32,156 nucleotides of DNA, from assembly GCA_031270945.1 (NCBI GenBank), contig JAISWZ010000335.1:1-32156 (forward strand). The letters are read 5' to 3'. Both the position numbers and the translations under genes were made by a program. This DNA is from Clostridiales bacterium (GTDB lineage: Bacteria; Bacillota; Clostridia; Lachnospirales; WQUN01). The stretch's first letter is position 1, and each line of letters opens with the position of its first letter. Shown here one piece after another: positions 1 through 6,865 of the stretch. The notes under the pieces were generated by a model. The model was given only the letters and a program-made list of their open reading frames with translations. It had not been told where the DNA came from and ran no database searches.

Positions 1-91
1 CTTTCAAGACTTCTCCGTCAATCTTGAAGTGCAGGGGCTGGCTGTCCACCAAAACCCCGTCCATGTCAAAAATCGCGTGCTTTCTCTTCAC
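1..91 (-). CDS. HAD-superfamily hydrolase, N-terminal 30 residues (partial)
   Basis: The visible N-terminus contains the HAD motif I core DMDGVLVDS, with the nucleophile Asp and general acid Asp two residues apart. It is followed by QPLHF, which is usual in the beta-phosphoglucomutase/phosphatase-like HAD subgroup that acts on small phosphorylated metabolites in the cytoplasm. The start is GTG (89-91). I chose it because AAAGGAGG lies 8 bases upstream and the HAD motif begins about nine residues in, as is normal for the family. The cap domain and motifs II-IV lie outside the window, so the substrate cannot be predicted. The gene is downstream of, and in the same direction as, the tRNA cluster, but a terminator separates them. 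Confidence 0.8.
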   Translation of the reverse strand, partial: MKRKHAIFDMDGVLVDSQPLHFKIDGEVLK

Positions 92-173
92 AGTCCAACC
101 CTCCTTTGGGGCTCCCAATTTAAGCTCGGGATTGCCCTTGTCATCAGCGTTATTGTACCCGATTTCAAGAATT

Positions 174-211
174 AAAAAAAGCCCCAAGGGAAGAAAGACC
201 TGAGGGCTTTT
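174..211 (-). terminator. Rho-independent terminator after the tRNA cluster
   Basis: On the minus strand the arms 199-209 and 179-189 form an imperfect stem (AAGCCC-type, one wobble and one mismatch) followed by seven T residues (180-174). It lies 15 bases past the tRNA-Asp gene and separates the tRNA transcript from the HAD gene. Confidence 0.75.
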
Positions 212-225
212 GGAAGGGGGTTGCA

Positions 226-297
226 CGATGCTGACGGGACTCGAACCCGCGTCTCCGGCGTGACAGGCCGGTGCTCTTGCCACTGAACTACAGCATC
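226..297 (-). tRNA. tRNA-Asp (GTC anticodon)
   Basis: The minus strand folds into a standard cloverleaf. The acceptor arms GATGCTG/CAGCATC are at 291-297 and 227-233, the D stem is GTTC/GAGC, the anticodon loop CTGTCAC carries GTC, and the T arm contains GGTTCGAGTCC. The discriminator base is G. CCA is not encoded. It is the last gene of a four-tRNA cluster read on the minus strand. Confidence 0.95.
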
Positions 298-342
298 AGA
301 TTTTGCTGGCTTTTCGGTTGCGTGAGAGCAGTCTTCTTTCAA

Positions 343-414
343 CTCTTTGAGAAGGACTCGAACCTTCAACCCTCCGGTTAACAGCCGGATGCTCTGCCAT
401 TGAGCTATCAAAGA
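343..414 (-). tRNA. tRNA-Asn (GTT anticodon), copy 1
   Basis: The 72-nt cloverleaf on the minus strand has acceptor stem TCTTTGA/TCAAAGA, anticodon stem TCCGG/CCGGA with loop CTGTTAA (anticodon GTT), and T arm GAAGG-TTCGAGT-CCTTC. The discriminator is G and no CCA is encoded. It is almost identical to the other two tRNA-Asn genes. Confidence 0.95.
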
Positions 415-466
415 ATAAGTTTGCGTTTAAGAGCATGGCCGTTCGCTAAAGCGGCACTTCTTTCAA

Positions 467-538
467 CTCTTTGAGAAGGACTCGAACCTTCAACCCTCCG
501 GTTAACAGCCGGACGCTCTGCCATTGAGCTACCAAAGA
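467..538 (-). tRNA. tRNA-Asn (GTT anticodon), copy 2
   Basis: This copy has the same cloverleaf as the other tRNA-Asn genes. The acceptor 5' arm is TCTTTGG, so the last pair is G-U, and one base between the D and anticodon arms differs from copy 1. The downstream flank (445-466) is shared with copy 3, which points to recent duplication of a tRNA-plus-flank unit. Confidence 0.95.
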
Positions 539-553
539 ATAAGTTGCGTTTAA

Positions 554-683
554 GAACATATCCCAAAATTATATCCGAGGCGCCGGAAAAATCCGGGTGT
601 TTGCTCGCAGAAGCCCGAGCAAACTAGTTGAAGCATTCGCCAGGATTTTTCCGGCACCATTTCGGAATTTTGGGATATGCTCT
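554..683 (+). repeat. Palindromic element, long form (subfamily B), 130 bp
   Basis: The ends are GAACATATCCCAAAATT and AATTTTGGGATATGCTCT. Inner arms CCGGAAAAATCC (591-602) and GGATTTTTCCGG give a second stem, and TTTGCTCG/CGAGCAAA forms a third near the centre. The element sits between tRNA-Asn copies 2 and 3. The same internal sequence recurs at 9229-9355 and, diverged and reversed, at 981-1079. Confidence 0.85.
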
Positions 684-810
684 AAGGCATTTGTTGCTTC
701 TTACTCTTATAAGTCACTGAGAAGAATTTATCGCTCCAAGTTTTTGTTTCAATTCGATGACTTTCGTTGCCGACTTGAAAGGCCGGTCGCTAAAGCGGCA
801 CTTCTTTCAA

Positions 811-882
811 CTCTTTGAGAAGGACTCGAACCTTCAACCCTCCGGTTAACAGCCGGATGCTCTGCCATTGAGCTACCAAAGA
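811..882 (-). tRNA. tRNA-Asn (GTT anticodon), copy 3
   Basis: This is a 72-nt cloverleaf with the same anticodon loop CTGTTAA and T arm as copies 1 and 2. The acceptor is TCTTTGG/TCAAAGA with a terminal G-U pair. It is the first tRNA of the cluster in the direction of transcription. Just upstream (906-922) lies a small perfect hairpin, CAGATGC-TTG-GCATCTG. A flanking stretch around 939-970 repeats that at 706-745. Confidence 0.95.
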
Positions 883-980
883 ATAAATTTCACTTGCGCA
901 TATCCCAGATGCTTGGCATCTGTATCTCCTTACGCCTTTATAAGTCATCAGGAGAAATATATCGCTCCAGTTTTTTTTGA

Positions 981-1079
981 ATTTTTGAAATTTATGGCCT
1001 GGAAAAATCCTGACGAACGCTTGAATTATACTTGCCGGGATTTATCGAGCAGCCGCCGGACTTTTCCAGATCCAAAAAT
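981..1079 (-). repeat. Diverged palindromic element (subfamily B) at the 3' end of the AAA-ATPase gene
   Basis: The stretch GGAAAAATCCTGACGAACGC near 1001 is the reverse complement of a closely similar segment of the 554-683 element. Arms CTGGAAAA (999-1006) and TTTTCCAG (1062-1069), and outer arms ATTTTTG/CAAAAAT (981-987, 1073-1079), keep the fold. The conserved GCATATCCC ends are lost. It overlaps the last 13 codons and the stop of the neighbouring gene. Confidence 0.6.
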
Positions 1080-2331
1080 CAATGCTGGGATCTCTTTGTC
1101 GTGCCTTGGCTTTTCTTCTAGCCTGTGTCATAGAAGCGTTTGTCAGCCTCAGCCACGAGCCCAAGACCTCTTTGTTCGGGATGCGAAACAAATCTGGGCT
1201 TTGATCGCAAGGCGCCAAATATCCTAAGTGAACCAGGACGCTCCACAGAGAAGAGATATCTTCAAAATCGCCAAAAGCGATCTCACTTTTCATCGCAAGC
1301 TTCACTGGCTCTCCAAGAATATATTTTTTCAGGTCAGTCAGATCCTCGCTCTCGGCTCTGGCTATAACATCCTGAAGGATGTCGTCATCGCTAGAGTTCG
1401 CCCAGTGGCTCTTTGGATGCGCTTTCGGGTTGCCCTGCAAGTCCTTGCAATAGCTCATTACTGATGAAGCGTTGTAGATGCGCTTGCCGCCGAATAAATA
1501 TCCGCCATGCCATTCCCGGATTGAGGGCAGAGCGCCAGAAAATCCGATGTCAGCCAACGCCTTTGCGACTTCTTCTTCGGTCAGGCCGAATCGGCTAGCA
1601 TATTCCGGGTCAGATACAGTCGAGACAACCAGGTTGTCTTCGATGCCGGCTATTCTCAAGCATCCTGTCAGCGCCACAAATTCCACGCGTTCATTGCCTT
1701 TTAAGACGCAACTGTAAAAGCCCGAAAGGAAATCTAGCAGCCTATTGCCGTAGCCTTTGCTGATTGATTGAAGTATTGCGGCGTCATACTCGTCTATGAG
1801 AACAACGACCTCTTTGCCGTAATAAGAGCTCAACGCCCGTGTCAGAATCGAAAGACCTGATTTCAAGTGGGCGAGATCAGGCGACACAGGCGGGCTGATC
1901 AGCCTTTCAATATCATTTTTGCTGTCCGGGCTCAGCCTGTCGTAGTCGGGCAGGGTTTTCAGGTCTTGGCAGACCTCGCAAACTCTTTGTGCCAGAGAAT
2001 TTGCGCATTCAATAAAACTCTCGCCAGAGACCCCAGCCAGGCTTATATGCAGAACCGGATGCTTGCCAAAGTGCGCGTCGCGGATCCCTGTTTCGCTTTC
2101 TATCTCCAGCCCTTTGAACAACTCCGGATCAGCCCCTATCTCCAGGTAGGACTTCAGCATGCTCAGGTTGAGGCTTTTGCCAAACCCCCTGGGCCTGGTT
2201 ATCAGGCTGGCGCGCCCCTTGCTTTTGAAGAACTCCTTGATGAGCAAGGACTTGTCAACGCAATAAGATTTGCACTCTCTGATTCTCTGGAAGACGCTGT
2301 TTCCTGCTTCTATGTTGACTGCGTTATCCAT
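1042..2331 (-). CDS. AAA-ATPase-like protein (AAA-ATPase_like/PF09820 type), C-terminally truncated
   Basis: The protein has 429 residues. It has the hallmarks of the AAA-ATPase-like family that usually carries a C-terminal PD-(D/E)XK nuclease-like domain: degenerate P-loop RPRGFGKS (46-53), Walker B VVVLIDEYD (175-183), a sensor-like LTGCLRIAG (221-229), WHGGYLFGG, and the IPNKEV boundary motif near residue 384. Family members normally continue for 100 or more residues past that boundary. Here the frame ends about 45 residues later in basic sequence and then inside a palindromic repeat, so the nuclease-like part is missing. I chose the ATG at 2329-2331 because AAGGAGG lies 5 bases upstream; an ATG eight codons earlier lacks a binding site. 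A sigma-A promoter lies just upstream. The family's function is poorly known; roles in defence or mobile-element biology have been proposed. The gene may be a decaying copy. Confidence 0.8.
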   Translation of the reverse strand: MDNAVNIEAGNSVFQRIRECKSYCVDKSLLIKEFFKSKGRASLITRPRGFGKSLNLSMLKSYLEIGADPELFKGLEIESETGIRDAHFGKHPVLHISLAGVSGESFIECANSLAQRVCEVCQDLKTLPDYDRLSPDSKNDIERLISPPVSPDLAHLKSGLSILTRALSSYYGKEVVVLIDEYDAAILQSISKGYGNRLLDFLSGFYSCVLKGNERVEFVALTGCLRIAGIEDNLVVSTVSDPEYASRFGLTEEEVAKALADIGFSGALPSIREWHGGYLFGGKRIYNASSVMSYCKDLQGNPKAHPKSHWANSSDDDILQDVIARAESEDLTDLKKYILGEPVKLAMKSEIAFGDFEDISSLWSVLVHLGYLAPCDQSPDLFRIPNKEVLGSWLRLTNASMTQARRKAKARQRDPSIDFWIWKSPAAAR

Positions 2332-2386
2332 GGCTACCTCCTTGGGATATGACAAACTTGAATGGCATGTATCAAAATAATGGTTT

Positions 2387-2415
2387 ATTATAGCTTAATT
2401 ATACTGTCATCGCAA
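2387..2415 (-). promoter_or_regulatory. Sigma-A promoter of the AAA-ATPase-like gene
   Basis: On the minus strand TTGCGA (2415-2410), 17 bases and TATAAT (2392-2387) match the housekeeping promoter pattern, with a perfect -10 box. They lie about 55 bases upstream of the ATG at 2331. Confidence 0.65.
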
Positions 2416-2487
2416 ACCGTTGCAGTTTTGGCGCTTTTTAAGAACCGATAAGATTTTAGGAAACGGGTGCCAAAGCGATTTCCTCTC

Positions 2488-2524
2488 TATAAATTCCATG
2501 GTCGATTCCACCATGGAATTTATA
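2488..2524. repeat. Perfect 14-bp inverted repeat with 9-nt loop
   Basis: TATAAATTCCATGG (2488-2501) is followed by nine bases and its exact complement (2511-2524). No T tract follows on either strand, so it is not a typical terminator. It lies upstream of the AAA-ATPase-like promoter. Confidence 0.8.
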
Positions 2525-3310
2525 TCTGGTAAAACAAATTCGCCGCCAGCCCATGGCCTCACATTTGTGTGATCGCTAGCAAAAAATCACCGTTGTCCGT
2601 TTTCCAGTCTCAAGTTTTGAAATCGGTTTCAAATATCTCACACCGCTCCTCCGTCATGCGTTTAAATTTCGGATATGCTACATGCACAAATTCCTTTGCT
2701 TTCTTTGTGCACAATTCAAAGACTACCTTGTGCAACATTGCCACAAGTCTCCGTCGTTTCGGCTTGTTAATTCAGCAATTCAACATATGCTCCACTTTTC
2801 GTTTCACCGTCCAAAAGCCGTTTTCCTTGGATTCACGGGCTTTTCGGCTTGCAAAATTTCTCCATTTTGACCCATATTGCTCCTGGTGCCAAACACCGTT
2901 TAAATCCGCTCCCCTCTAGGCATAAGACTCCCAAGTCCCATATCTACTGCGCATTTACAGCTGTTTGATTGGGTGTTATAATAGTTCTATCTAACCCAAA
3001 AGAAATCCAAGCCTAGCCATCATGAAACCGATGCCAAACATTATAAATTTTCCAGCTTTCATCCGAGCCTTCAAACTCGGTTTTAGCTAACGTTAATAAG
3101 TTGATTTTTTTGTTCCGAAAATCCCATGATTTCTAACTTCACTCCCGAAATTTCAGACCTGGCGCCCAAAGAAATCGAACTTATAGAGCCTGAAATTGCC
3201 TACATAAGCTGTTGAAATTTTGACTTCTCCAAGAAACCGGTTTCTAGATTTTGAGCGTTAAAAGCATTTTCAAAGCACTAAACCCATATTCCATGCCCTT
3301 TTGCATTAGA
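2525..3310. other. About 790 bp without a recognisable gene
   Basis: Open frames here are short, lack ribosome binding sites and read as low-complexity translations, so I call no gene. The stretch contains one good sigma-A promoter match (2954-2982, plus strand) that leads into no recognised gene, and a weak hairpin CCGAG/CTCGG followed by TTTT near 3067-3088. Confidence 0.6.
2954..2982 (+). promoter_or_regulatory. Orphan sigma-A promoter match
   Basis: TTTACA (2954-2959), a 17-base spacer and TATAAT (2977-2982) match the consensus at 11 of 12 positions. Downstream on the plus strand there is only a 22-codon frame (from 3022) without a ribosome binding site, then a short stem with a T run about 100 bases away. 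It could drive a small RNA. Confidence 0.45.
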
Positions 3311-3348
3311 AATTAAAAAGAGCCAAGGAGAAAATTCTCCTTGGCTCT
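3311..3348 (-). terminator. Terminator of the fliD-fliT-fliS operon
   Basis: The arms 3335-3348 and 3319-3332 form a perfect 14-bp stem (AGAGCCAAGGAGAA and its complement). On the minus strand the stem is followed by TTTTTAATT. It lies 28 bases past the fliS stop codon. Confidence 0.92.
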
Positions 3349-3375
3349 CGGATCGGGCTGCAATCCCGCAGGTCC

Positions 3376-3759
3376 CTAATTGGTCTTTGCCTTTTTCATC
3401 GCTTCTTTCCAAGTATCCCTCATGTCGCGGATCATGTCCCTGACCTCGTGAAGCGCTTCGAGATCTTTTTTCATGTTCGCGTCAATGAGCTTCCAGTACA
3501 TGTAGTCATAGATCTTGTTGAGGTCGTTTGACACCTCGTACTTGAAGTCCAAAGTGAGCTGGAACTCTTGGATTATAGCTTCAACCCTCATTATCAGGTC
3601 ATTCGCCTTTGAGAAGTTTTTGTTCTCAGTAGCGATTATCGCTTGGTTTACAAACTTCAAAGCCCCGTCGTAAAGCATGAGCGTAAGCTCTTCCTTTGGG
3701 GCAGTAAAAACTGAGTGATCCTCATATTTGGTGTAAGGGTTTTTCTGGGCTAATGACAT
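3376..3759 (-). CDS. fliS: Flagellar export chaperone FliS
   Basis: FliS is the cytoplasmic chaperone that binds the C-terminal helix of flagellin, prevents early polymerisation and delivers it to the flagellar export apparatus. The 127-residue product has the usual length. It has the family's opening NPYTKYEDHSVFTA, the LTLMLYDGALKFVNQA helix, the EFQLTLDF/LNKIYDYMY segment and a charged helical C-terminus (RDMRDTWKEAM). I chose the ATG at 3757-3759 because GAAAGGAAG lies just upstream; an earlier in-frame start adds 11 atypical residues. It is the last gene of the minus-strand fliD operon and is followed by a strong terminator. Its client flagellins are encoded nearby at 6866 and 8343. Confidence 0.95.
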   Translation of the reverse strand: MSLAQKNPYTKYEDHSVFTAPKEELTLMLYDGALKFVNQAIIATENKNFSKANDLIMRVEAIIQEFQLTLDFKYEVSNDLNKIYDYMYWKLIDANMKKDLEALHEVRDMIRDMRDTWKEAMKKAKTN

Positions 3760-3799
3760 ATTATCTTCCTTTCTCCCGGATCCTCTTTTCACGCGAAAA

Positions 3800-3895
3800 G
3801 AAGATCTTGGGGGCCAGATGTTGAGGACGCCTGAGACTAAGCTCAGAGAATTCTCAACACCCTTGGACAGTTAAGAGCCCCTTAAAACGGGGCTC
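3800..3895 (-). promoter_or_regulatory. Structured spacer between the FliT-like gene and fliS
   Basis: The 150-bp spacer can form GAGCCCC/GGGGCTC (3875-3881, 3889-3895, 7-nt loop). Further downstream in the transcript, GTTGAG/CTCAAC encloses CTGAG/CTCAG (about 3828-3857). The first stem lacks a proper T run, so it may be a partial attenuator or an RNA-processing signal that sets fliS levels. This is inferred from base pairing only. Confidence 0.4.
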
Positions 3896-3909
3896 CGTTC
3901 AAGTGACCC

Positions 3910-4341
3910 TCAGTTTCTTCTGTCATAAAAGCTTTCCATTCCCGCCGCCAAGTGAGCTGAGTAGGCATTGTTTATGGATCGCTGTTCCTTGGTGTTTCTA
4001 ATGTTCCTCTTGAGAGGCTCAATGACGCGGTTTAGGTTGTCGGTAATCCTTCTCTCACTTTCGAGAGCGGTTTTAGCAGCATCCTTGACTGTGTGCGCAA
4101 GCTTACTAGATATAAATGGATATGGTTCCAGTTGCTTGTCAATATCCTTCAGCTCAATCAGCATTTTTTCTCGCTCTTCAACAAGCCTTAAGTATGCTTG
4201 GGCCGAAGTCTCGTCAACCAGCTCCACTGAGTTGGTCATCTCAGTCCATTTTTCCAAGATGTCCAGCTTCCTTTTAAGAAGCTCTTCCACTTCGCACTCT
4301 CCCTTAGTGCATATCCCAAAATCGATATGCTCTTGGCTCAT
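3910..4341 (-). CDS. FliT/FlgN-like flagellar chaperone
   Basis: This 143-residue, mostly helical, charged protein lies between fliD and fliS, where clostridia usually carry a FliT- or FlgN-type chaperone. FliT binds the cap protein FliD; FlgN binds hook-filament junction proteins. The C-terminus (NNAYSAHLAAGMESFYDRRN) resembles the conserved end of that group, and the rest is predicted coiled coil. The ATG overlaps the fliD stop as ATGA, so the two genes are probably translationally coupled. Residues 5-12 (HIDFGICT) are encoded by a minimal copy of the palindromic repeat (4306-4333). A second possible start is GTG at codon 18 (4288-4290), preceded by AAGGGAG, and would skip the repeat-derived residues. 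Assignment to FliT rather than FlgN rests on position. Confidence 0.72.
   Translation of the reverse strand: MSQEHIDFGICTKGECEVEELLKRKLDILEKWTEMTNSVELVDETSAQAYLRLVEEREKMLIELKDIDKQLEPYPFISSKLAHTVKDAAKTALESERRITDNLNRVIEPLKRNIRNTKEQRSINNAYSAHLAAGMESFYDRRN
4306..4333. repeat. Minimal palindromic element inside the FliT-like gene
   Basis: AGTGCATATCCCAAAATC is followed directly by GATATGCTCT. Arms GCATATC (4309-4315) and GATATGC (4324-4330) form the hairpin. Both element ends are present but the interior is gone. It occupies codons 3-12 of the FliT-like frame. Confidence 0.75.
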
Positions 4342-6224
4342 CCCAACTGGGCTGACAAATATGCCATTTGGTTGTTGGATGCAGTGATAGCTTGCTCCAT
4401 CTTGGAGAACATGGTGTAGTAGCTGGTCTCCTTCGCTTGGAGATATTCCAACATATCATTTATCCTGTCGTTCTGGAGCTTTATTGTCTTGTACATTGTG
4501 CTTGACAGCTCTGAAAGAGTATCGCCAGGTATTCCAGCTTTTACAGATATTGTTCCACTTGCGCTAGTAGCTTTGTTTATGATGTCGTTTATTCTCTCAG
4601 CCAACCCTTCAGACTCCAGCCTTTTATCTGTGGGCTTGTTGGAAGATCCGAAAGTGGCAGCTTTAGTAAACAAGGTAGCAACAGCCGCGCCGTTATTAGT
4701 TATGGCTTTTTGCAGCTTATCCTCGTCTATAACCAGCTTTCCTTGCTCCGAGAAGCTCTGGGTAAATGAGATGCCTATGTCGTGCATGCTTAGCTTTTTG
4801 CCGTTTTCAAGAGTAACAGGGAGATAGAGAGTGGATCTCATCTGGCTAGCGATATCGTTCAATATGTTGTCATTGTAAAGCAAGCCTTTCTTGGCCTGGC
4901 TTTCCCATTGTACTATATCGCTGTCTTTCATCGCTTCTTTCTCTTCGTCCGTCAAAGGCTGATAGTAGTTGTAGGAGTCTTTTTTCGGCCTTGACGTGCG
5001 AAGCTCTGCATTAAGGTCATCTATCATCAAATTGAAACCGGTGACAAAGTTTTTGATAAATTCAAAACCGGAAGACGTATCCTTTTCGACTGTTATATTT
5101 AAAACTTCTTTATCGGGTGTTTTCTCAACTAAATCCATGGTTATTCCTGCCATGGTAATTCTATTGCTATCCCTTGTTGTTTGCACTCCGTCAAATGTGA
5201 AGATTGCATCCTGGGCCTTTGATGCTCCAGTGTTTTTTTTGCTTAAACCAAGAGCGCCAGAAAGAAAACTCGTTGTGTCATTAATCTTTATGCTATTTGC
5301 TGTGCCAGTTGACTCAGAAGTCATCGAAAAGTTTCTATTGAATGTATCAAAAGATAACTTAACTCCAATGCCAGATTGGGATACTTCACTCATTACTTGA
5401 GAAATTGTGGTCGAACCTGAAAAAGTAAATTCCTTGCCGTTAATCTTGAGTGTAAATTCACCTTCACCTATGTCAAATGCATCCTTAAGAGTTTGACTGG
5501 TATTGAAGTTAGTGGATGCGCCATTGGATATTCCAAGTCTATTCATCACACCATCTGCACCTGTAAATGTGGCAGTATGCCCTTTTTGAGCCGTGAATAT
5601 TACCTCGCCGCTCCCACCGATTTGCGCTGTGACTTTGTTGGCTGTACCATTCTCTGTGCCAAACGCATTTTTTAGCTTCTTGTTTATTAGCTCTTCCAAT
5701 TTAACGGTATTGTTGCCTATATCGCTTAAGTCGGCCTTTGTAAACTTTATATCTTTACTCAATCCATCCAGATTGATTGATATTGTGTCCGCTTTAACCA
5801 AATTTTCTATAAATTTATCACCACTTGTCACCTTGCCAGACATTTCGCCACTGGTCTGTTTCTCTGCAGTTGCCAATTTCTCTACCGTTATAGTATGTTT
5901 CCCAACATCAGCATTTGCAGATCCTACTACCTTGATAGCATTCGATGCCTTGCCATCTCCGGTTAAAACACCGACCGTATTCTTTACATAGCTTGACGAC
6001 ATCCTGCCGCTTGTAGGAGAGCTTAAGTTTAGAAAACTGCTTTGAAAGCTCTTCATTGATTTAGAGACATTTTGATAAGCTGATTGAGTCCAAAGAGAGA
6101 TTTGATTTTGGCTTTTAAGCCTGGTCAACTTCATTCCTTCTGCCTTCATCAATGCCGCAATCATCGACTCTGTATCAATTCCGGATAATCCAGTCATTCT
6201 CATTGTACTAGTATAAGTGGCCAT
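4338..6224 (-). CDS. fliD: Flagellar hook-associated protein 2 (filament cap) FliD
   Basis: FliD forms the cap at the growing filament tip and helps flagellin subunits fold into the filament; it is exported by the flagellar type III system and has no signal peptide. The 628-residue product opens with TSTMRMTGLSGIDTESMIAA, the typical N-terminal FliD signature with a Leu/Met-Ala-rich helix. It ends with a long coiled coil containing NDRINDMLEYLQAKETSYYTMFSKMEQA, typical of the FliD C-terminal domain. The middle is Ser/Thr/Asn-rich, as expected for the variable cap domains. The ATG at 6222-6224 follows AAAAGGAGG. It is the first gene of the fliD-fliT-fliS operon, under a sigma-28 promoter at 6274-6300. 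Confidence 0.95.
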   Translation of the reverse strand: MATYTSTMRMTGLSGIDTESMIAALMKAEGMKLTRLKSQNQISLWTQSAYQNVSKSMKSFQSSFLNLSSPTSGRMSSSYVKNTVGVLTGDGKASNAIKVVGSANADVGKHTITVEKLATAEKQTSGEMSGKVTSGDKFIENLVKADTISINLDGLSKDIKFTKADLSDIGNNTVKLEELINKKLKNAFGTENGTANKVTAQIGGSGEVIFTAQKGHTATFTGADGVMNRLGISNGASTNFNTSQTLKDAFDIGEGEFTLKINGKEFTFSGSTTISQVMSEVSQSGIGVKLSFDTFNRNFSMTSESTGTANSIKINDTTSFLSGALGLSKKNTGASKAQDAIFTFDGVQTTRDSNRITMAGITMDLVEKTPDKEVLNITVEKDTSSGFEFIKNFVTGFNLMIDDLNAELRTSRPKKDSYNYYQPLTDEEKEAMKDSDIVQWESQAKKGLLYNDNILNDIASQMRSTLYLPVTLENGKKLSMHDIGISFTQSFSEQGKLVIDEDKLQKAITNNGAAVATLFTKAATFGSSNKPTDKRLESEGLAERINDIINKATSASGTISVKAGIPGDTLSELSSTMYKTIKLQNDRINDMLEYLQAKETSYYTMFSKMEQAITASNNQMAYLSAQLG

Positions 6225-6273
6225 ATTATCCTCCTTTTCATGAATCACGTTTAAATTTCATGTCTCGCAATAT

Positions 6274-6300
6274 ACTTCGGCATTTTTAGACATTGCTTTA
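6274..6300 (-). promoter_or_regulatory. Sigma-28 (SigD/FliA) promoter of the fliD operon
   Basis: On the minus strand TAAA (6300-6297), exactly 15 bases and GCCGAAGT (6281-6274) match TAAA-N15-GCCGATAA at 10 of 12 positions. It lies 50 bases upstream of the fliD start, as expected for a late flagellar gene. Confidence 0.8.
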
Positions 6301-6865
6301 ATGAATCATAAAGCGAGATATAGCTTGAAATTTTGGAGTTGTTGAGTTTTTTGCTACGAGTTGCCATTCGTTCCCTAACTATTGCTCATGCTTCTAACAC
6401 ATAATCTATTAGACTTGAACTCAAAATTTCCAGATCCTAGCCGCGAACCATATCCCTATTTCTTTTTACTGCCCGAATAATGTCTGTCGAAAAAGACTTT
6501 TCCTTTGCATTTTGAGGAAATATGGGTGCGCTCAGATTTTCTGATATTTTTATTATAGCCAGAGTTTATTAAAGAAATCTAGGCAAGTGAAGGCAGTAAA
6601 AATCTGCTAATACTAATTCATTCAAGCTTGCATATGCTGGCGCATTTTTGCAGAAAATAGATTTGCGTAATTGAACCGACGAGACTAGAACATATCCCAA
6701 AGTTTATTTTAGGTCAAAAACTCAAAGAATTTTGGGATATGCACTTTTATAACTATTAATAAAGTGCGCGTCGGCATAGCAATCGCAAGCCAATCTCAGG
6801 ATGGCTGCTTAACGCGTGCCTTGGGGCATGCCAAGACGTCGCGGATATCCAAGGAGGATTCTTCA
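6301..6865. other. Divergent fliD / flagellin 1 intergenic region
   Basis: I see no gene. It holds a palindromic element (6687-6745) and only a weak sigma-28-like match for flagellin 1 (AATA-N15-ACCGACGA at 6656-6682). If that is the promoter, the element lies in the flagellin 1 leader. A plus-strand frame extends upstream of the flagellin start, but the binding site and flagellin family both support the start at 6866. Confidence 0.6.
6687..6745 (+). repeat. Palindromic element, short form, upstream of flagellin 1
   Basis: The ends are AGAACATATCCCAAAG and GAATTTTGGGATATGCACT, with about 25 bases of interior. It lies 120 bases before the flagellin 1 start. Confidence 0.8.

Noticed and set aside
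2569-2919. Plus-strand open frame of 116 codons
   Set aside because: No ribosome binding site. The composition is rich in Phe, Ser and Cys, as expected from AT-rich non-coding DNA, and I recognise no family.
6764-6865. Longer flagellin 1 with 34 extra N-terminal residues
   Set aside because: Flagellins start at the conserved MVINTN segment, and AAGGAGG points to the ATG at 6866.
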